DNA from: Pseudomonas ekonensis
Lineage (GTDB): Bacteria > Pseudomonadota > Gammaproteobacteria > Pseudomonadales > Pseudomonadaceae
Direction of reading: 5' to 3'
NCBI RefSeq assembly: GCF_019145435.1
Contig: NZ_JAHSTS010000001.1
Location: 2,432,001-2,496,000 of the forward strand
DNA length: 64,000 bases
Shown here: positions 16,909 to 25,917 of the stretch, in pieces
How the letters are laid out: each line of letters opens with the position of its first letter
How positions within the stretch are numbered: position 1 is the first letter of the stretch
Translations under genes and position numbers: made by a program
Notes under the pieces: generated by a model
Databases searched by the model: none
What the model was told of the DNA's origin: nothing
Seen by the model: the letters and a program-made list of their open reading frames with translations, nothing else

Positions 16909-18594
16909 TCAAGCTCCTTTAGCGTTAGTGATCATCGGCAGGTTCAGGCCCTGCTCTTTCGCGCAGTCGATCGCAATCTGGTAACCGGCATCGGCGTGAC
17001 GCATCACCCCGGTGCCCGGGTCGTTGTGCAGCACGCGGGCGATGCGCTCGGCCGCCTCGTCGGTGCCGTCACAGACGATCACCATCCCCGAGTGCTGCGA
17101 GAAGCCCATGCCCACACCGCCGCCGTGGTGCAGCGACACCCAGGTCGCGCCGCTCGCGGTGTTCAGCAGCGCGTTGAGCAGCGGCCAGTCGGACACGGCG
17201 TCGGAGCCGTCCTGCATCGATTCGGTCTCGCGGTTCGGGCTCGACACCGAGCCGGAGTCCAGGTGGTCGCGGCCGATCACGATCGGCGCCGACAGCTCGC
17301 CGCTGCGCACCATCTCGTTGAACGCCAGGCCCAGCTTGGCGCGCAGGCCCAGGCCGACCCAGCAGATGCGCGCCGGCAGGCCCTGGAAGCTGATGCGCTC
17401 GCGCGCCATGTCCAGCCAGTTGTGCAGGTGCGCGTCGTCCGGGATCAGCTCCTTGACCTTGGCGTCGGTCTTGTAGATGTCCTGCGGGTCGCCCGACAGC
17501 GCCGCCCAGCGGAACGGGCCGATGCCGCGGCAGAACAGCGGACGGATGTAGGCCGGCACGAAGCCGGGGAAGTCGAAGGCGTTCTCCACGCCCTCTTCCT
17601 GGGCCATCTGGCGGATGTTGTTGCCGTAGTCGAAGGTCGGCACGCCCATCTTCTGGAAGTCCAGCATCGCCTTCACGTGCACCGCCATCGACTGCTTGGC
17701 GGCCTTGACCACCGCCGCCGGCTCGGTCTTGGCGCGGGCGCGGTACTCGTCCCAGGTCCAGCCGGCCGGCAGGTAGCCGTTGAGCGGGTCGTGGGCGCTG
17801 GTCTGGTCGGTGACCATGTCCGGACGCACGCCGCGGCGCACCAGCTCCGGCAGGATCTCGGCGGCGTTGCCGCACAGGGCGATGGAGATCGCCTTGCCTT
17901 CGGCGGTGTACTTGGCGATGCGCGCCAGGGCGTCGTCCAGGTCCTTGGCCTGCTCGTCGACGTAGCGGGTCTTGAGGCGGAAGTCGATGCTCACCTGCTG
18001 GCATTCGATGTTCAGCGAGCAGGCGCCGGCCAGGGTCGCGGCCAGCGGCTGCGCGCCGCCCATGCCGCCCAGGCCTGCGGTCAGCACCCATTTGCCGGTG
18101 AGGTTGTCGTTGTAGTGCTGGCGGCCAGCCTCGACGAAGGTCTCGTAGGTGCCCTGGACGATGCCCTGGCTGCCGATGTAGATCCAGCTGCCGGCGGTCA
18201 TCTGGCCGTACATGGCCAGGCCCTTGGCGTCCAGTTCGTTGAAGTGCTCCCAGGTCGCCCAGTGCGGCACCAGGTTGGAGTTGGCGATCAGCACGCGCGG
18301 GGCGTTGGCGTGGGTCTTGAACACGCCGACCGGCTTGCCCGACTGCACCAGCAGGGTCTCGTCGTCGTTGAGGTGGGTCAGGCTCTCGACGATCTTGTCG
18401 TAGCACTCCCAGTTGCGCGCCGCACGGCCGATGCCGCCGTAGACCACCAGCTCTTTCGGGTTCTCGGCCACCTGCGGGTCGAGGTTGTTCATCAGCATGC
18501 GCAGCGGCGCTTCGGTCAGCCAGCTCTTGGCGGTCAGCTGGTTGCCGCGGGGGGCGCGGATTTCGACGTCGCGAAAACGGGTTGGCTTGCTCAC
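16909..18594 (-). CDS. hutU: Urocanate hydratase
   Basis: 561 residues from a GTG at 18594 with AGAGGA upstream; this gives the standard N-terminus [17 protein letters not shown]. The frame stays open upstream for 27 more codons, but those include the operator and are not coding. Converts urocanate to imidazolone propionate using tightly bound NAD; the binding segment [15 protein letters not shown] is near residue 172 and the conserved cysteine region [16 protein letters not shown] near 395. First gene of hutU-hutH. The next enzymes (HutI, HutG or HutF) are not in this window. Confidence 0.96.
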   Translation of the reverse strand: MSKPTRFRDVEIRAPRGNQLTAKSWLTEAPLRMLMNNLDPQVAENPKELVVYGGIGRAARNWECYDKIVESLTHLNDDETLLVQSGKPVGVFKTHANAPRVLIANSNLVPHWATWEHFNELDAKGLAMYGQMTAGSWIYIGSQGIVQGTYETFVEAGRQHYNDNLTGKWVLTAGLGGMGGAQPLAATLAGACSLNIECQQVSIDFRLKTRYVDEQAKDLDDALARIAKYTAEGKAISIALCGNAAEILPELVRRGVRPDMVTDQTSAHDPLNGYLPAGWTWDEYRARAKTEPAAVVKAAKQSMAVHVKAMLDFQKMGVPTFDYGNNIRQMAQEEGVENAFDFPGFVPAYIRPLFCRGIGPFRWAALSGDPQDIYKTDAKVKELIPDDAHLHNWLDMARERISFQGLPARICWVGLGLRAKLGLAFNEMVRSGELSAPIVIGRDHLDSGSVSSPNRETESMQDGSDAVSDWPLLNALLNTASGATWVSLHHGGGVGMGFSQHSGMVIVCDGTDEAAERIARVLHNDPGTGVMRHADAGYQIAIDCAKEQGLNLPMITNAKGA

Positions 18595-18658
18595 CGTGAA
18601 TCCTCTTGAATCGGCAGTCGTGCCGTTTTGTTGTTGTGGATTGGAGTAAATACAAACA

Positions 18659-18668
18659 TGTATATACA
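18659..18668 (-). promoter_or_regulatory. HutC-type operator upstream of hutU
   Basis: A perfect palindrome TGTATATACA 65 bases before the hutU start codon. It fits the TGTA-N2-TACA pattern described for HutC sites in Pseudomonas. In this place it would cover the hutUH promoter and let HutC block it until urocanate builds up. An AT-rich stretch just downstream (TTACTCC, TGTATTTAC in transcription sense) may be promoter. Confidence 0.7.
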
Positions 18669-18746
18669 GGATCAATCAAGCGAAATTTGACGACCTGTGC
18701 GCTACCTGTCGCTTCGGGTGAAAGGAATGGGCTAACAATGGAAAAC

Positions 18747-18766
18747 GAGCGGCCGGACGGCCGCTC
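18747..18766 (-). terminator. Intrinsic terminator after the ABC transporter genes
   Basis: An 8-bp perfect GC stem (GAGCGGCC/GGCCGCTC) with a 4-base loop, followed on the minus strand by GTTTTCC, 15 bases beyond the TAA of the ATPase gene. It would end the transporter transcript before the hutU promoter region, so the ABC genes and hutUH are probably separate transcripts. Confidence 0.65.
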
Positions 18767-18780
18767 AAAAGGCTGGAACG

Positions 18781-19545
18781 TTACTTCAGGTTGCCGCTGA
18801 GGAACTGCTGCAGGCGCTCGCTCTTGGGGTTGCCCAGCACCTCCTCGGGCACGCCCTGCTCTTCCACCCGCCCTTGGTGCAGGAACAGCACCTGGTTCGA
18901 CACCTTGCGGGCAAAACTCATCTCGTGGGTGACCATGATCATGGTGCGCCCCTCTTCGGCCAGCCCCTGGATCACCTTGAGCACCTCGCCCACCAGTTCC
19001 GGGTCCAGGGCCGAGGTCGGCTCGTCGAACAGCATGATCTCCGGCTCCATGCTCAAGGCTCGGGCGATGGCGACCCGCTGCTGCTGGCCGCCGGAGAGAA
19101 ACGCCGGGTACTGATCGGCGACCCGCGCCGGCAGGCCGACCTTGTCCAGGTAGCGCCGGGCGCGCTCTTCAGCGTCCTTCTTGCTCACGCCCAGCACCCG
19201 GCGCGGGGCCAGGGTGATGTTGTCCAGCACTGTCATGTGACTCCACAGGTTGAAGTGCTGGAACACCATGGCCAGGCGCGTGCGCAGGCGCTGCAACTCG
19301 TCGGCGTCGGCCACGCGCATGCCGTGCCGGTCGTGGACCATGCGGATCGGCTGGTTGTCCAGGCTCATGGCACCGTCGTTGGGCGTCTCCAGGAAGTTGA
19401 TGCAGCGCAGGAACGTGCTCTTGCCGGAGCCGCTGGCGCCGATGAGGCTGATCACGTCGCCGGTCTTGGCGCTCAGCGAAACGCCCTTCAGGACTTCGTG
19501 GTTGCCGTAGCTTTTGTGCAGGTTTTCAACGGTCAGTTTGTACAT
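18781..19545 (-). CDS. Polar amino acid ABC transporter ATPase (HisP type)
   Basis: 254 residues from the ATG at 19545 (AAAGG upstream; the open frame extends 11 codons further without a ribosome site). Walker [10 protein letters not shown] near residue 38, Q-loop [10 protein letters not shown], signature [16 protein letters not shown], Walker [13 protein letters not shown] and the switch histidine in VTHEM are intact. It powers the two permeases next to it. By neighbourhood (hut genes, HisQ/HisM-like permeases) histidine or another basic amino acid is the likely substrate, but specificity cannot be read from the sequence. Confidence 0.92.
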   Translation of the reverse strand: MYKLTVENLHKSYGNHEVLKGVSLSAKTGDVISLIGASGSGKSTFLRCINFLETPNDGAMSLDNQPIRMVHDRHGMRVADADELQRLRTRLAMVFQHFNLWSHMTVLDNITLAPRRVLGVSKKDAEERARRYLDKVGLPARVADQYPAFLSGGQQQRVAIARALSMEPEIMLFDEPTSALDPELVGEVLKVIQGLAEEGRTMIMVTHEMSFARKVSNQVLFLHQGRVEEQGVPEEVLGNPKSERLQQFLSGNLK

Positions 19546-19561
19546 GGGCAAACCTTTCGAA

Positions 19562-20272
19562 TTAGTGGGCCGGGCCAAGGAAGGACAACCAGCGCCGTTC
19601 CGCCAGGCGGAACAGGCTGACCAGCGAGAACGTGACGGCCAGGTAGATCGCCGCCGCGATGCCGAACGACTGGAAGGTCAGGAACGTCGCCGAATTGGCG
19701 TCCCGCGCGACCTTGAGGATGTCCGGCACGGTGGCGGTGAACGCCACAGTGGTCGAGTGCAGCATCAGGATCACTTCGTTGCTGTAGTACGGCAGCGACC
19801 GGCGCAGGGCCGACGGAATGATCAGGTAGACGTAGAGCCTCCAGCCGCGCAGGCCGTAGGCCTTGGCGGCCTCGACTTCGCCGTGGTTCATGCTGCGGAT
19901 CGCCCCGGCGAAGATCTCCGTGGTGTAGGCGCAGGTGTTCAGGGCGAAGGCCAGGATGGTGCAGTTCATCGCGTCGCGAAAGAACGCGTCGAGCATCGGC
20001 TGGGCGCGCACCGCCGCGATGCTGTAGATCCCCGTGTAGCAGATCAACAACTGTATATACAGCGGCGTGCCGCGGAACAGGTAGGTGTAGAACTGCACCG
20101 GCCAACGCACCAGGGCATTGGACGAGACCCGGGCGATGGACAGCGGCACCGACAGCACGAAGCCGATGAAGATCGAGGCGCTGAGCAGCCAGAGGGTCAT
20201 GGCCAGGCCGGTGATGTGGTAGCCGTCGTGGAAAAGGAACGGTTTCCAGTATTCCTGCAGGAGCTCGATCAT
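19562..20272 (-). CDS. Amino acid ABC transporter permease (HisM type)
   Basis: 236 residues, about five membrane helices, with the family's cytoplasmic-loop motif EVEAAKAYGLRGWRLYVYLIIP near residue 150 that docks on the ATPase. It starts with MIELLQEYWKPFLFHDGYHITG, close to the N-terminus of HisM/ArtM proteins. ATG overlaps the stop of the preceding permease gene (ATGA), and the ATPase follows after 16 bases. A TGTATATACA palindrome lies within the codons for PLYIQL (20052-20061) and is identical to the operator before hutU; it probably reflects the protein motif. Confidence 0.9.
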   Translation of the reverse strand: MIELLQEYWKPFLFHDGYHITGLAMTLWLLSASIFIGFVLSVPLSIARVSSNALVRWPVQFYTYLFRGTPLYIQLLICYTGIYSIAAVRAQPMLDAFFRDAMNCTILAFALNTCAYTTEIFAGAIRSMNHGEVEAAKAYGLRGWRLYVYLIIPSALRRSLPYYSNEVILMLHSTTVAFTATVPDILKVARDANSATFLTFQSFGIAAAIYLAVTFSLVSLFRLAERRWLSFLGPAH

Positions 20273-20997
20273 CGTACGGCCTCCCGGGTGCCGGCGGCGT
20301 AGAAGATCTCCAGCCGACGCAAGACGTAGTTGGAGACGGTGGTGACCAGCAGGTAGATCAGCGCCGCCAGCACCAGGAAGAAGAACAGTTGATACGAACT
20401 CTTGCCGGCGTCCTGGGCCACCTTGACCAGGTCGGCCAGGCCGATGATCGACACCAGCGCCGTGGCCTTGAGGATGACCATCCAGTTGTTGCCGATGCCC
20501 GGCAGGGCGAAACGCATCATCTGCGGGAACACCACCAGGCGAAAGCGCTGCATGCGGGTCAGGCCGTAGGCGGTGGCGGCTTCCATCTGCCCGCGGGGCA
20601 CGGCGAGGATGGCGCCGCGGAAGGTCTCGGTGAAGTACGCCCCGTAGATGAAGCCCAGGGTGATCACCCCGGCGCTGAACGGGTCGATCTCGATGTACTC
20701 CCAGCCCATCGCTTCGGTCAGGTTGGTCAGCCAGGTCTGCAGGCTGTAGAAGATCAGCAGCATCAGCACCAGGTCCGGCACCCCGCGGATCAGTGTGGTG
20801 TAGGCCTGCGCCGGCATGCGCAGCAAGGCCGTGCGCGACAGCTTGGCGCTGGCGCCGATCAGGCCCAGGAGCACGCTCACCAGCAGGCACAGAAAGGACA
20901 GTTTGACCGTCATCCAGGCGCCTTCCAGCAGCAACGGGCCAAAGCCTTTCAGGCTGAAGCCCGACAGCCCCAGCAGCTGCAGCAGTTCATCGAACAT
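20269..20997 (-). CDS. Amino acid ABC transporter permease (HisQ type)
   Basis: 242 residues from the ATG at 20997, which has TGGAGGTG in good position; an upstream in-frame ATG would add 25 residues without a ribosome site. Membrane helices flank the EAA loop (QMEATAYGLTRMQRFRLVVFP with one Ala more near residue 140). It pairs with the HisM-type permease to form the membrane channel for the binding protein encoded 357 bases upstream. Confidence 0.9.
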   Translation of the reverse strand: MFDELLQLLGLSGFSLKGFGPLLLEGAWMTVKLSFLCLLVSVLLGLIGASAKLSRTALLRMPAQAYTTLIRGVPDLVLMLLIFYSLQTWLTNLTEAMGWEYIEIDPFSAGVITLGFIYGAYFTETFRGAILAVPRGQMEAATAYGLTRMQRFRLVVFPQMMRFALPGIGNNWMVILKATALVSIIGLADLVKVAQDAGKSSYQLFFFLVLAALIYLLVTTVSNYVLRRLEIFYAAGTREAVR

Positions 20998-21176
20998 CGC
21001 GCACCTCCAGGGCAGAGGCGCCAGGCACGCAGCAGGCTTGGGAGCAACGTTGCGGGAAAGGCAGTGGAGCAAGGATCAGAAATGTTTTTTTCATTGTTAT
21101 TTCCTGAAGACCGACAAGGGCGCTTGCGGCGCACGGGTACTGTTCATGGAACGCAGATGAGGCGATGAAAACGCAA

Positions 21177-21219
21177 ACACCCCGACCCGGGTCTCGAACC
21201 GATCCGTGTGTCGAGGTGT
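21177..21219 (-). terminator. Hairpin in the long gap between binding-protein and permease genes
   Basis: On the minus strand AACACCTCGA pairs with TCGGGGTGTT (one G-U pair) and TTTGCGTTTTC follows. It lies 136 bases after the binding-protein stop, in the 357-base gap 20998-21354, which has no gene. A partial terminator here would let the binding protein be made in excess over the membrane parts, as is common for such systems. A second weaker inverted repeat (CCCGTCGGGA / TCCCCGACGGG) lies at 21291-21327. The remainder of the gap shows no clear promoter. Confidence 0.4.
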
Positions 21220-21354
21220 TCGGCCGACTCTAATGCACCTATATTTACTTGTACAGACAGGCTTAAGCATTTGGTCGGTTTGTTCGTCATCCCGTCGGGA
21301 ACCGTGCAAGGCACCCTCCCCGACGGGCCCGTTCGCGCCCCGTCTGCCGTCGGA

Positions 21355-22128
21355 TCAGCCGTTGTCGATATCGAAGTCGAAGTACTTCGCCCGGATCTTC
21401 TCGTAGGTGCCGTCGCGGCGGATTTCGGCCAGGGCGGCGTTGATGGCCTGCTTCAGCTCGACGTCATCCTTGCGCAGGCCGATGGAGGCGCCGACGCCCA
21501 GGGTCTGGGTGTCGTGCACGGCCTCGCCGGCGAAGCCGAAGTCATGGCCTCGATCGGTTTTGAGGAAGCCCATGTCCGCCTGCACCGTGTCTTGCAGCGC
21601 GGCATCCAGTCGCCCCGACAGCAGGTCCTGATACACCAGGTCCTGGTTCTGGTAGGACAACACGTCGACACCGTTCGGCGCCCAGTGGGCCTTGGCGTAG
21701 GCTTCCTGGGTCGAGCCCATCTCCACGCCGATGTGCTTGCCTTTGAGCGACTCGACCGCAGGCTTGATGTCCGAGCCCTTGCGGGCCACCAGGCTGGACG
21801 GGGTGTGGTAGATCTTGTCCGAGAAGTCGATCTGCTGAAGACGCTTTTCGGTCACGCTCATCGACGACAGGATGCCGTCGAACTTTTTTGCCTTGAGCCC
21901 TGGGATCACGCTGTCCCAAGGGCTTTCGACCCACACGCACCTGGCCTTGAGCTCGGCGCAGATGGCGTTGCCGATGTCGATGTCGAAGCCTGTCAGCGTG
22001 CCGTCGGGCGCCTTCGATTCGAACGGCGCGTAGCTGGGGTCGACGCCGAAGCGGATCACCGTCCAGTCTTTGGCGTGGACGCCGCCGGCAGCCAGAAACA
22101 GGACGAGCGAGAGGATGATTTTGTTCAT
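21355..22128 (-). CDS. Periplasmic amino acid-binding protein (HisJ/LAO type)
   Basis: 257 residues from the ATG at 22128 with GGAGAC upstream. A signal peptide is clear (MNKIILSLVLFLAAGGVHA, cleavage before KDW). The family-3 solute-binding signature appears as LTGFDIDIGNAICAELKARC near residue 55 and FDGILSSMSVTEKRLQQIDFSD near residue 92. It delivers ligand to the HisQ/HisM/HisP-type transporter encoded downstream on the same strand. The mature sequence resembles lysine-arginine-ornithine/histidine binders, which suits a histidine-use neighbourhood. Confidence 0.9.
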   Translation of the reverse strand: MNKIILSLVLFLAAGGVHAKDWTVIRFGVDPSYAPFESKAPDGTLTGFDIDIGNAICAELKARCVWVESPWDSVIPGLKAKKFDGILSSMSVTEKRLQQIDFSDKIYHTPSSLVARKGSDIKPAVESLKGKHIGVEMGSTQEAYAKAHWAPNGVDVLSYQNQDLVYQDLLSGRLDAALQDTVQADMGFLKTDRGHDFGFAGEAVHDTQTLGVGASIGLRKDDVELKQAINAALAEIRRDGTYEKIRAKYFDFDIDNG

Positions 22129-22229
22129 GTCGGTCTCCGAGGACACATTCGTTCAAAGCCGTGCTTTGAGGTAAGGCCAGCCTGGGTATTTGGACTCATT
22201 GTCAGAGGCTGGTCGGGGGAAACATCGGG

Positions 22230-23423
22230 TCAGGGCTGCGCCAGGAATCGCTCGACCAGGCGCGCCCAATAGGCGGCCCCGACGGGCAGGTTGCTGTCGT
22301 TGAAGTCGTAACCGGGGTTGTGCACCATGCAGCCGTCCGCGCCGACACCGTTGCCCAGGCGCAGGAAGCAGCCCGGACGGGCCTGGAGCATGTAGGCGAA
22401 GTCTTCGCTGCCCATCAGCAGGTCGGTGTGCGGCACGACCCGGTCAGTGCCCAGCAGTTCTTGCGCCACCGCAATCGCGAAGTCGGTTTCGCGGTCGCTG
22501 TTGATCACCACCGGGTAGCCCATGAGGTAATCGATCTCGACTTCGGCGCCGTAGCTGGCGGCCTGCTGCTGCACCAGCTCGGTGATGCGCGACTTGAGCA
22601 AGGCACGCACCTGGGCGCTGAACGAGCGCACGCTCAACTCAAGCCGGGCGGTGCCGGGAATGACGTTGTTGGCGGTGCCGGCCTGCAAGACGCCGACCGT
22701 CACCACCGCCGGTTGGGTGGGCTCGACGTTGCGCGCCACGACGGTCTGCAGCGCCATCACGATGCTGGAGGCCACCACCACCGGATCCACCGTCAGATGG
22801 GGCCGCGCCGCATGGCCGCCGTTGCCCTTGACGGTGATGTAGACGTTGTCGCCCGCCGCCTGTAGCGGCCCGCGGCGGAACAGCATGGTGCCGGCCGGCG
22901 CGCCCGGATGGTTGTGCAGGCCGAACACCGCGTCGCAGGGAAAGCGCTCGAACAGGCCGTCCTTGATCATGCTCAGCGCACCGCTGTCGATGCCGTGTTC
23001 CTCGGCCGGCTGGAAGTACAGGTGCACGGTGCCGGAAAAGTTGCGCGTCTGCGCCAGGTGACGGGCGGCGCCCAGCAGCATGGTGGTGTGGCCGTCATGG
23101 CCGCACGCGTGCATCTTGCCGTGATGGCGGCTGGCGTAGGGCAAGCCGGTCTGCTCCAGGATCGGCAAGGCGTCCATGTCGGCGCGGATGCCGATGCTGC
23201 GCGGGCCGTCGCCGACTTTCAGCGTACCGACCACGCCGGTTCTCCCGACGCCGGTGGTCACGGCGTAGCCCCACTCCTCCAGCTTCTTGGCCACCAGCCC
23301 GGCCGTCTCCCGTTCCTCGTAGGCCAGCTCGGGATGCTGATGCAGGTGATGGCGTATCGCACGCAGATCGTCGGTCGATTCGGCAAGGTCGGCGACCTCG
23401 CAATAACGTCGGGTAGTGTCCAT
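22230..23423 (-). CDS. M20-family amidohydrolase (hippurate hydrolase type)
   Basis: 397 residues, standard length. Metal-site motifs: MHACGHDGHTTMLLGAA near residue 104, FQPAEEHGIDSGALSMIKDG near 137, LHNHPG near 169, and MGSEDFAYM near 344. The lid domain GNGGHAARPHLTVDP is near 202. These enzymes remove an acyl group from an N-acyl amino acid in the cytoplasm. Its place next to an amino acid importer and hut genes suggests an acylated amino acid substrate, perhaps an acyl-histidine; this is inference. It is divergent from a LysR gene that probably controls it. Confidence 0.88.
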   Translation of the reverse strand: MDTTRRYCEVADLAESTDDLRAIRHHLHQHPELAYEERETAGLVAKKLEEWGYAVTTGVGRTGVVGTLKVGDGPRSIGIRADMDALPILEQTGLPYASRHHGKMHACGHDGHTTMLLGAARHLAQTRNFSGTVHLYFQPAEEHGIDSGALSMIKDGLFERFPCDAVFGLHNHPGAPAGTMLFRRGPLQAAGDNVYITVKGNGGHAARPHLTVDPVVVASSIVMALQTVVARNVEPTQPAVVTVGVLQAGTANNVIPGTARLELSVRSFSAQVRALLKSRITELVQQQAASYGAEVEIDYLMGYPVVINSDRETDFAIAVAQELLGTDRVVPHTDLLMGSEDFAYMLQARPGCFLRLGNGVGADGCMVHNPGYDFNDSNLPVGAAYWARLVERFLAQP

Positions 23424-23564
23424 ATCGCTTGGCTTCTCTTTGTGATTCCCCCCGTCTGGCGGGGGTGTGAAGCCACAGTAGAGATTGCCGGGTGCCCTGA
23501 GAAGATGTATTTTTTTTGCCGATGATCAGCTTTTTTTATCACTCAGCCGTGAAGGCCTGCACCC

Positions 23565-24458
23565 ATGAAAATCAACCAGCTCCAGGTGTTCGTGACCGTC
23601 GCCGAAGAAAAGAGCCTGCGCGCCGCCGCCCGCTGCCTGAACCTGACGCAGCCCGCCGTCACCCGCAGCGTGCAGGAGCTGGAAAGCGACCTGGGCGTGG
23701 TCCTGATGACCCGCAACGTGCAGGGCATCACCCTGACCGACTGCGGCAAGGCGTTGCAGATCCGTGCCCACCAGATCCTTGAGGATGTGCGCCGGGCCCG
23801 TGAGGAACTCGACCAGATCACCCATAACATGCGCGGCAAGGTCACGGTCAGCGCCACGTCCACCATTGCGCTGAGCCTGCTGCCCAAGGCCCTGGAGCAA
23901 TTCCAGAAGACGGCCCCGGAAGCCGAAATGACGTTCATGGAGGTCAAGTTCCCGCTTGCGGCCCAGCACCTGCGCGACGGTTCGCTGGATTTCGTGGTCT
24001 CCCATGAACTGCCCGACATGCTCGGGGACGACCTGATCAGCCTGCCGCTGTTCTCGACCGATTTCGTCGTGATGGCGCGGGCCGGGCATCCGTTGGCGAA
24101 CGCGCGCCACCTGCGCGAACTGACCGACGCGCAATGGCTGAGCACAGTGCCGTCGGGCGGTTTCCAGCACAGCGTGATGGAGACGATGTTCGGCCACGCC
24201 GGCCTGCCGCTGCCCCGGCGGATCGTCCATTGCTCCTCGTTCGCCATTGCGTTGGGCCTGGTCACCGGCACGGATTCGCTGGTGCTGTTCTCGCGGTTGC
24301 TGGCCGACAGCATCGCCTGCTTCGGGCTGCAGCAGATTCCGCTGGAGCAGAAACTGCCGGCGCTGGAGATGAGCATCATCCTGCGCAAGGGCACCCTGCT
24401 CACGCCGGTGGCCCAGCGCTTCATGGAGTGTTTGCGGGCGGTCGTCAAACACCGTTGA
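23565..24458 (+). CDS. LysR-family regulator, divergent from the amidohydrolase gene
   Basis: 297 residues. The winged helix is at residues 1-60 (MKINQLQVFVTVAEEKSLRAAARCLNLTQPAVTRSVQELE). A ligand domain starts about residue 92. Overall pattern is that of the TdcA/AbgR-like branch, which often sits next to M20 amidohydrolases. The 141-base gap to the amidohydrolase gene has two long T-runs (23508-23540) and presumably both promoters; I did not find a clean T-N11-A operator. Confidence 0.88.
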   Translation: MKINQLQVFVTVAEEKSLRAAARCLNLTQPAVTRSVQELESDLGVVLMTRNVQGITLTDCGKALQIRAHQILEDVRRAREELDQITHNMRGKVTVSATSTIALSLLPKALEQFQKTAPEAEMTFMEVKFPLAAQHLRDGSLDFVVSHELPDMLGDDLISLPLFSTDFVVMARAGHPLANARHLRELTDAQWLSTVPSGGFQHSVMETMFGHAGLPLPRRIVHCSSFAIALGLVTGTDSLVLFSRLLADSIACFGLQQIPLEQKLPALEMSIILRKGTLLTPVAQRFMECLRAVVKHR

Positions 24459-24471
24459 GGGCGGCCCCTCT

Positions 24472-25128
24472 TCAGGCCAACCGCATCGACACCTCGATGT
24501 CATCGGCAAACGGCACCGAAACGTAGCCGTTCTGCGGCGAGCGCACGTGAGCCACGAACTCGGGGCAGTAATCGGTGTTGTCCGCCACCACCAGCGCGCC
24601 CGGCCGCAGGTGTTTCTCCACCAGGCCCAGCACGTCGCCGTACAGCGCCTTGGCGCCGTCGAGCAGCAGCAGGTCGACCGATCCGGGCATGCCGCTGGCC
24701 AGCGTGACCAGCGCATCGCCTTCGCGGATCTCCACCAGGTCGCTGACCCCGCCTTCCTCGAAATGATGCCGCGCCAGGGCGATCTTCGACGGCTCGAATT
24801 CGCTGCCGATCAACACGCCGCCGCCGTTGTCCCGCAGAGCCGCCGCCAAGTGCAGGGTGGACAGCCCGAACGAGGTGCCGAACTCGACGATGGCTTTGGC
24901 CTTTGTGCTGCGGGCGAGCATGTACAGCAGCTTGCCGGTGTCGCGGGACACCGGCAGCCACAGGTCCTTGAGCATGGCGTAGAGCTGGCGGTATTCGGTC
25001 TTGCTGTGCATCAGCCGCTCGCGCTCATCGTGCGACACCGTCTCCAGCATCGGACTGGTGGCGGCGCTGGCCTGGGTGTAGAGGCGTTCGATCAGGGGCG
25101 CCAATGGCGCAGAGGTCAGGGTCGTCAT
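24472..25128 (-). CDS. Class I SAM-dependent O-methyltransferase
   Basis: 218 residues from the ATG at 25128 (GGAAAG upstream; longer in-frame start not supported). The SAM site IVEFGTSFGLSTLHLAAAL is near residue 77 and the acidic motif VDLLLLDGAKALY near 150, with VVADNTDY near 179, as in caffeoyl-CoA/catechol O-methyltransferase-like proteins. Substrate unknown. It is divergent from a TetR gene 138 bases away, so the pair is probably an inducible unit. Confidence 0.85.
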   Translation of the reverse strand: MTTLTSAPLAPLIERLYTQASAATSPMLETVSHDERERLMHSKTEYRQLYAMLKDLWLPVSRDTGKLLYMLARSTKAKAIVEFGTSFGLSTLHLAAALRDNGGGVLIGSEFEPSKIALARHHFEEGGVSDLVEIREGDALVTLASGMPGSVDLLLLDGAKALYGDVLGLVEKHLRPGALVVADNTDYCPEFVAHVRSPQNGYVSVPFADDIEVSMRLA

Positions 25129-25185
25129 GATTGCTTTCCGTCGGTTGCTTTGTGTGGGTTCGGCGCTAGAGTTGCGAACCAAACG

Positions 25186-25224
25186 CGAGTGATTCGTCGC
25201 ATTCAAATGATGCGAGCGATTCGC
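25186..25224. promoter_or_regulatory. Candidate TetR operator between methyltransferase and tetR genes
   Basis: Two direct copies of CGAG(T/C)GATTCG at 25186-25196 and 25214-25224 flank a dyad CGCAT-N7-ATGCG at 25198-25214. Repeats of this size in a divergent promoter next to a tetR gene are typical of the repressor's own site. No footprint-level claim is possible from sequence alone. Confidence 0.35.
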
Positions 25225-25266
25225 GCCCGCCGCTATTCGCGTTCTCCGCCAACCGTTGGGGCCCCT

Positions 25267-25917
25267 ATGACAAACCGCCAGACCGCCCGTATTTCCTCAC
25301 GCAAGCAGCCGCAGCAGGCGCGCTCCACCGAACTGGTGAGCGCCATTCTGGAGGCGGCTGTTCAGGTTTTGGCCAAGGAAGGCGCCGCCCGCTTCACCAC
25401 CGCGCGGGTGGCGGAAAAGGCCGGCGTGAGCATCGGCTCGCTGTACCAGTACTTCCCCAACAAGGCGGCGATCCTGTTCCGCCTGCAGAGCGACGAGTGG
25501 CAGCAGACCACCCAGATGCTGCGCCGGATCCTGGAAAACCAGGCGCAGCCGCCGCTGGAGCGCTTGCGCGCCCTGGTGCATGCCTTCATCCGTTCCGAAT
25601 GCGACGAGGCGCAGATGCGCGGCGCGCTGCACGACGCCGCCCCGCTCTACCGCGACGCCCCCGAGGCCCACGAAGTGCGCGCGGCCGGCAAGCGGATCTT
25701 CGACGCCTTCATGCTGGAACTGCTGCCCGACGCCGCAGAGGCCGTCCGCGCCCAGGCCTGCGACCTGATGCTCAGGACGCTGAGTTCGGTGGGCAAGGAT
25801 TTTTCCGGCACCCCGCGCAGCGAGGCGGCCATCACCGTGTGCGCCGACGGGATGGCGGATATGTTTTGCGCTTATGTGGGGATGCTCAGGGCGGCTCAGC
25901 CAACGACCCAGGCTTGA
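25267..25917 (+). CDS. TetR-family transcriptional regulator
   Basis: 216 residues from the ATG at 25267; an open frame extends far upstream but is antisense to the methyltransferase gene. The helix-turn-helix is at about residues 22-70 (ILEAAVQVLAKEGAARFTTARVAEKAGVSIGSLYQYFPNKAAIL), with the standard SIGSLYQYFPNK end. The C-terminal ligand domain is helical. It probably represses the divergent methyltransferase. Its last 22 bases overlap the end of the convergent DUF2182 gene. Confidence 0.9.
   Translation: MTNRQTARISSRKQPQQARSTELVSAILEAAVQVLAKEGAARFTTARVAEKAGVSIGSLYQYFPNKAAILFRLQSDEWQQTTQMLRRILENQAQPPLERLRALVHAFIRSECDEAQMRGALHDAAPLYRDAPEAHEVRAAGKRIFDAFMLELLPDAAEAVRAQACDLMLRTLSSVGKDFSGTPRSEAAITVCADGMADMFCAYVGMLRAAQPTTQA

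Noticed and set aside
21185-21207. A minus-strand stretch resembling a tRNA T-arm (GGTTCGAGACCC)
   Set aside because: The flanking bases do not form a T-stem and no acceptor, D or anticodon arm is found; it is better explained as the inner part of a hairpin.
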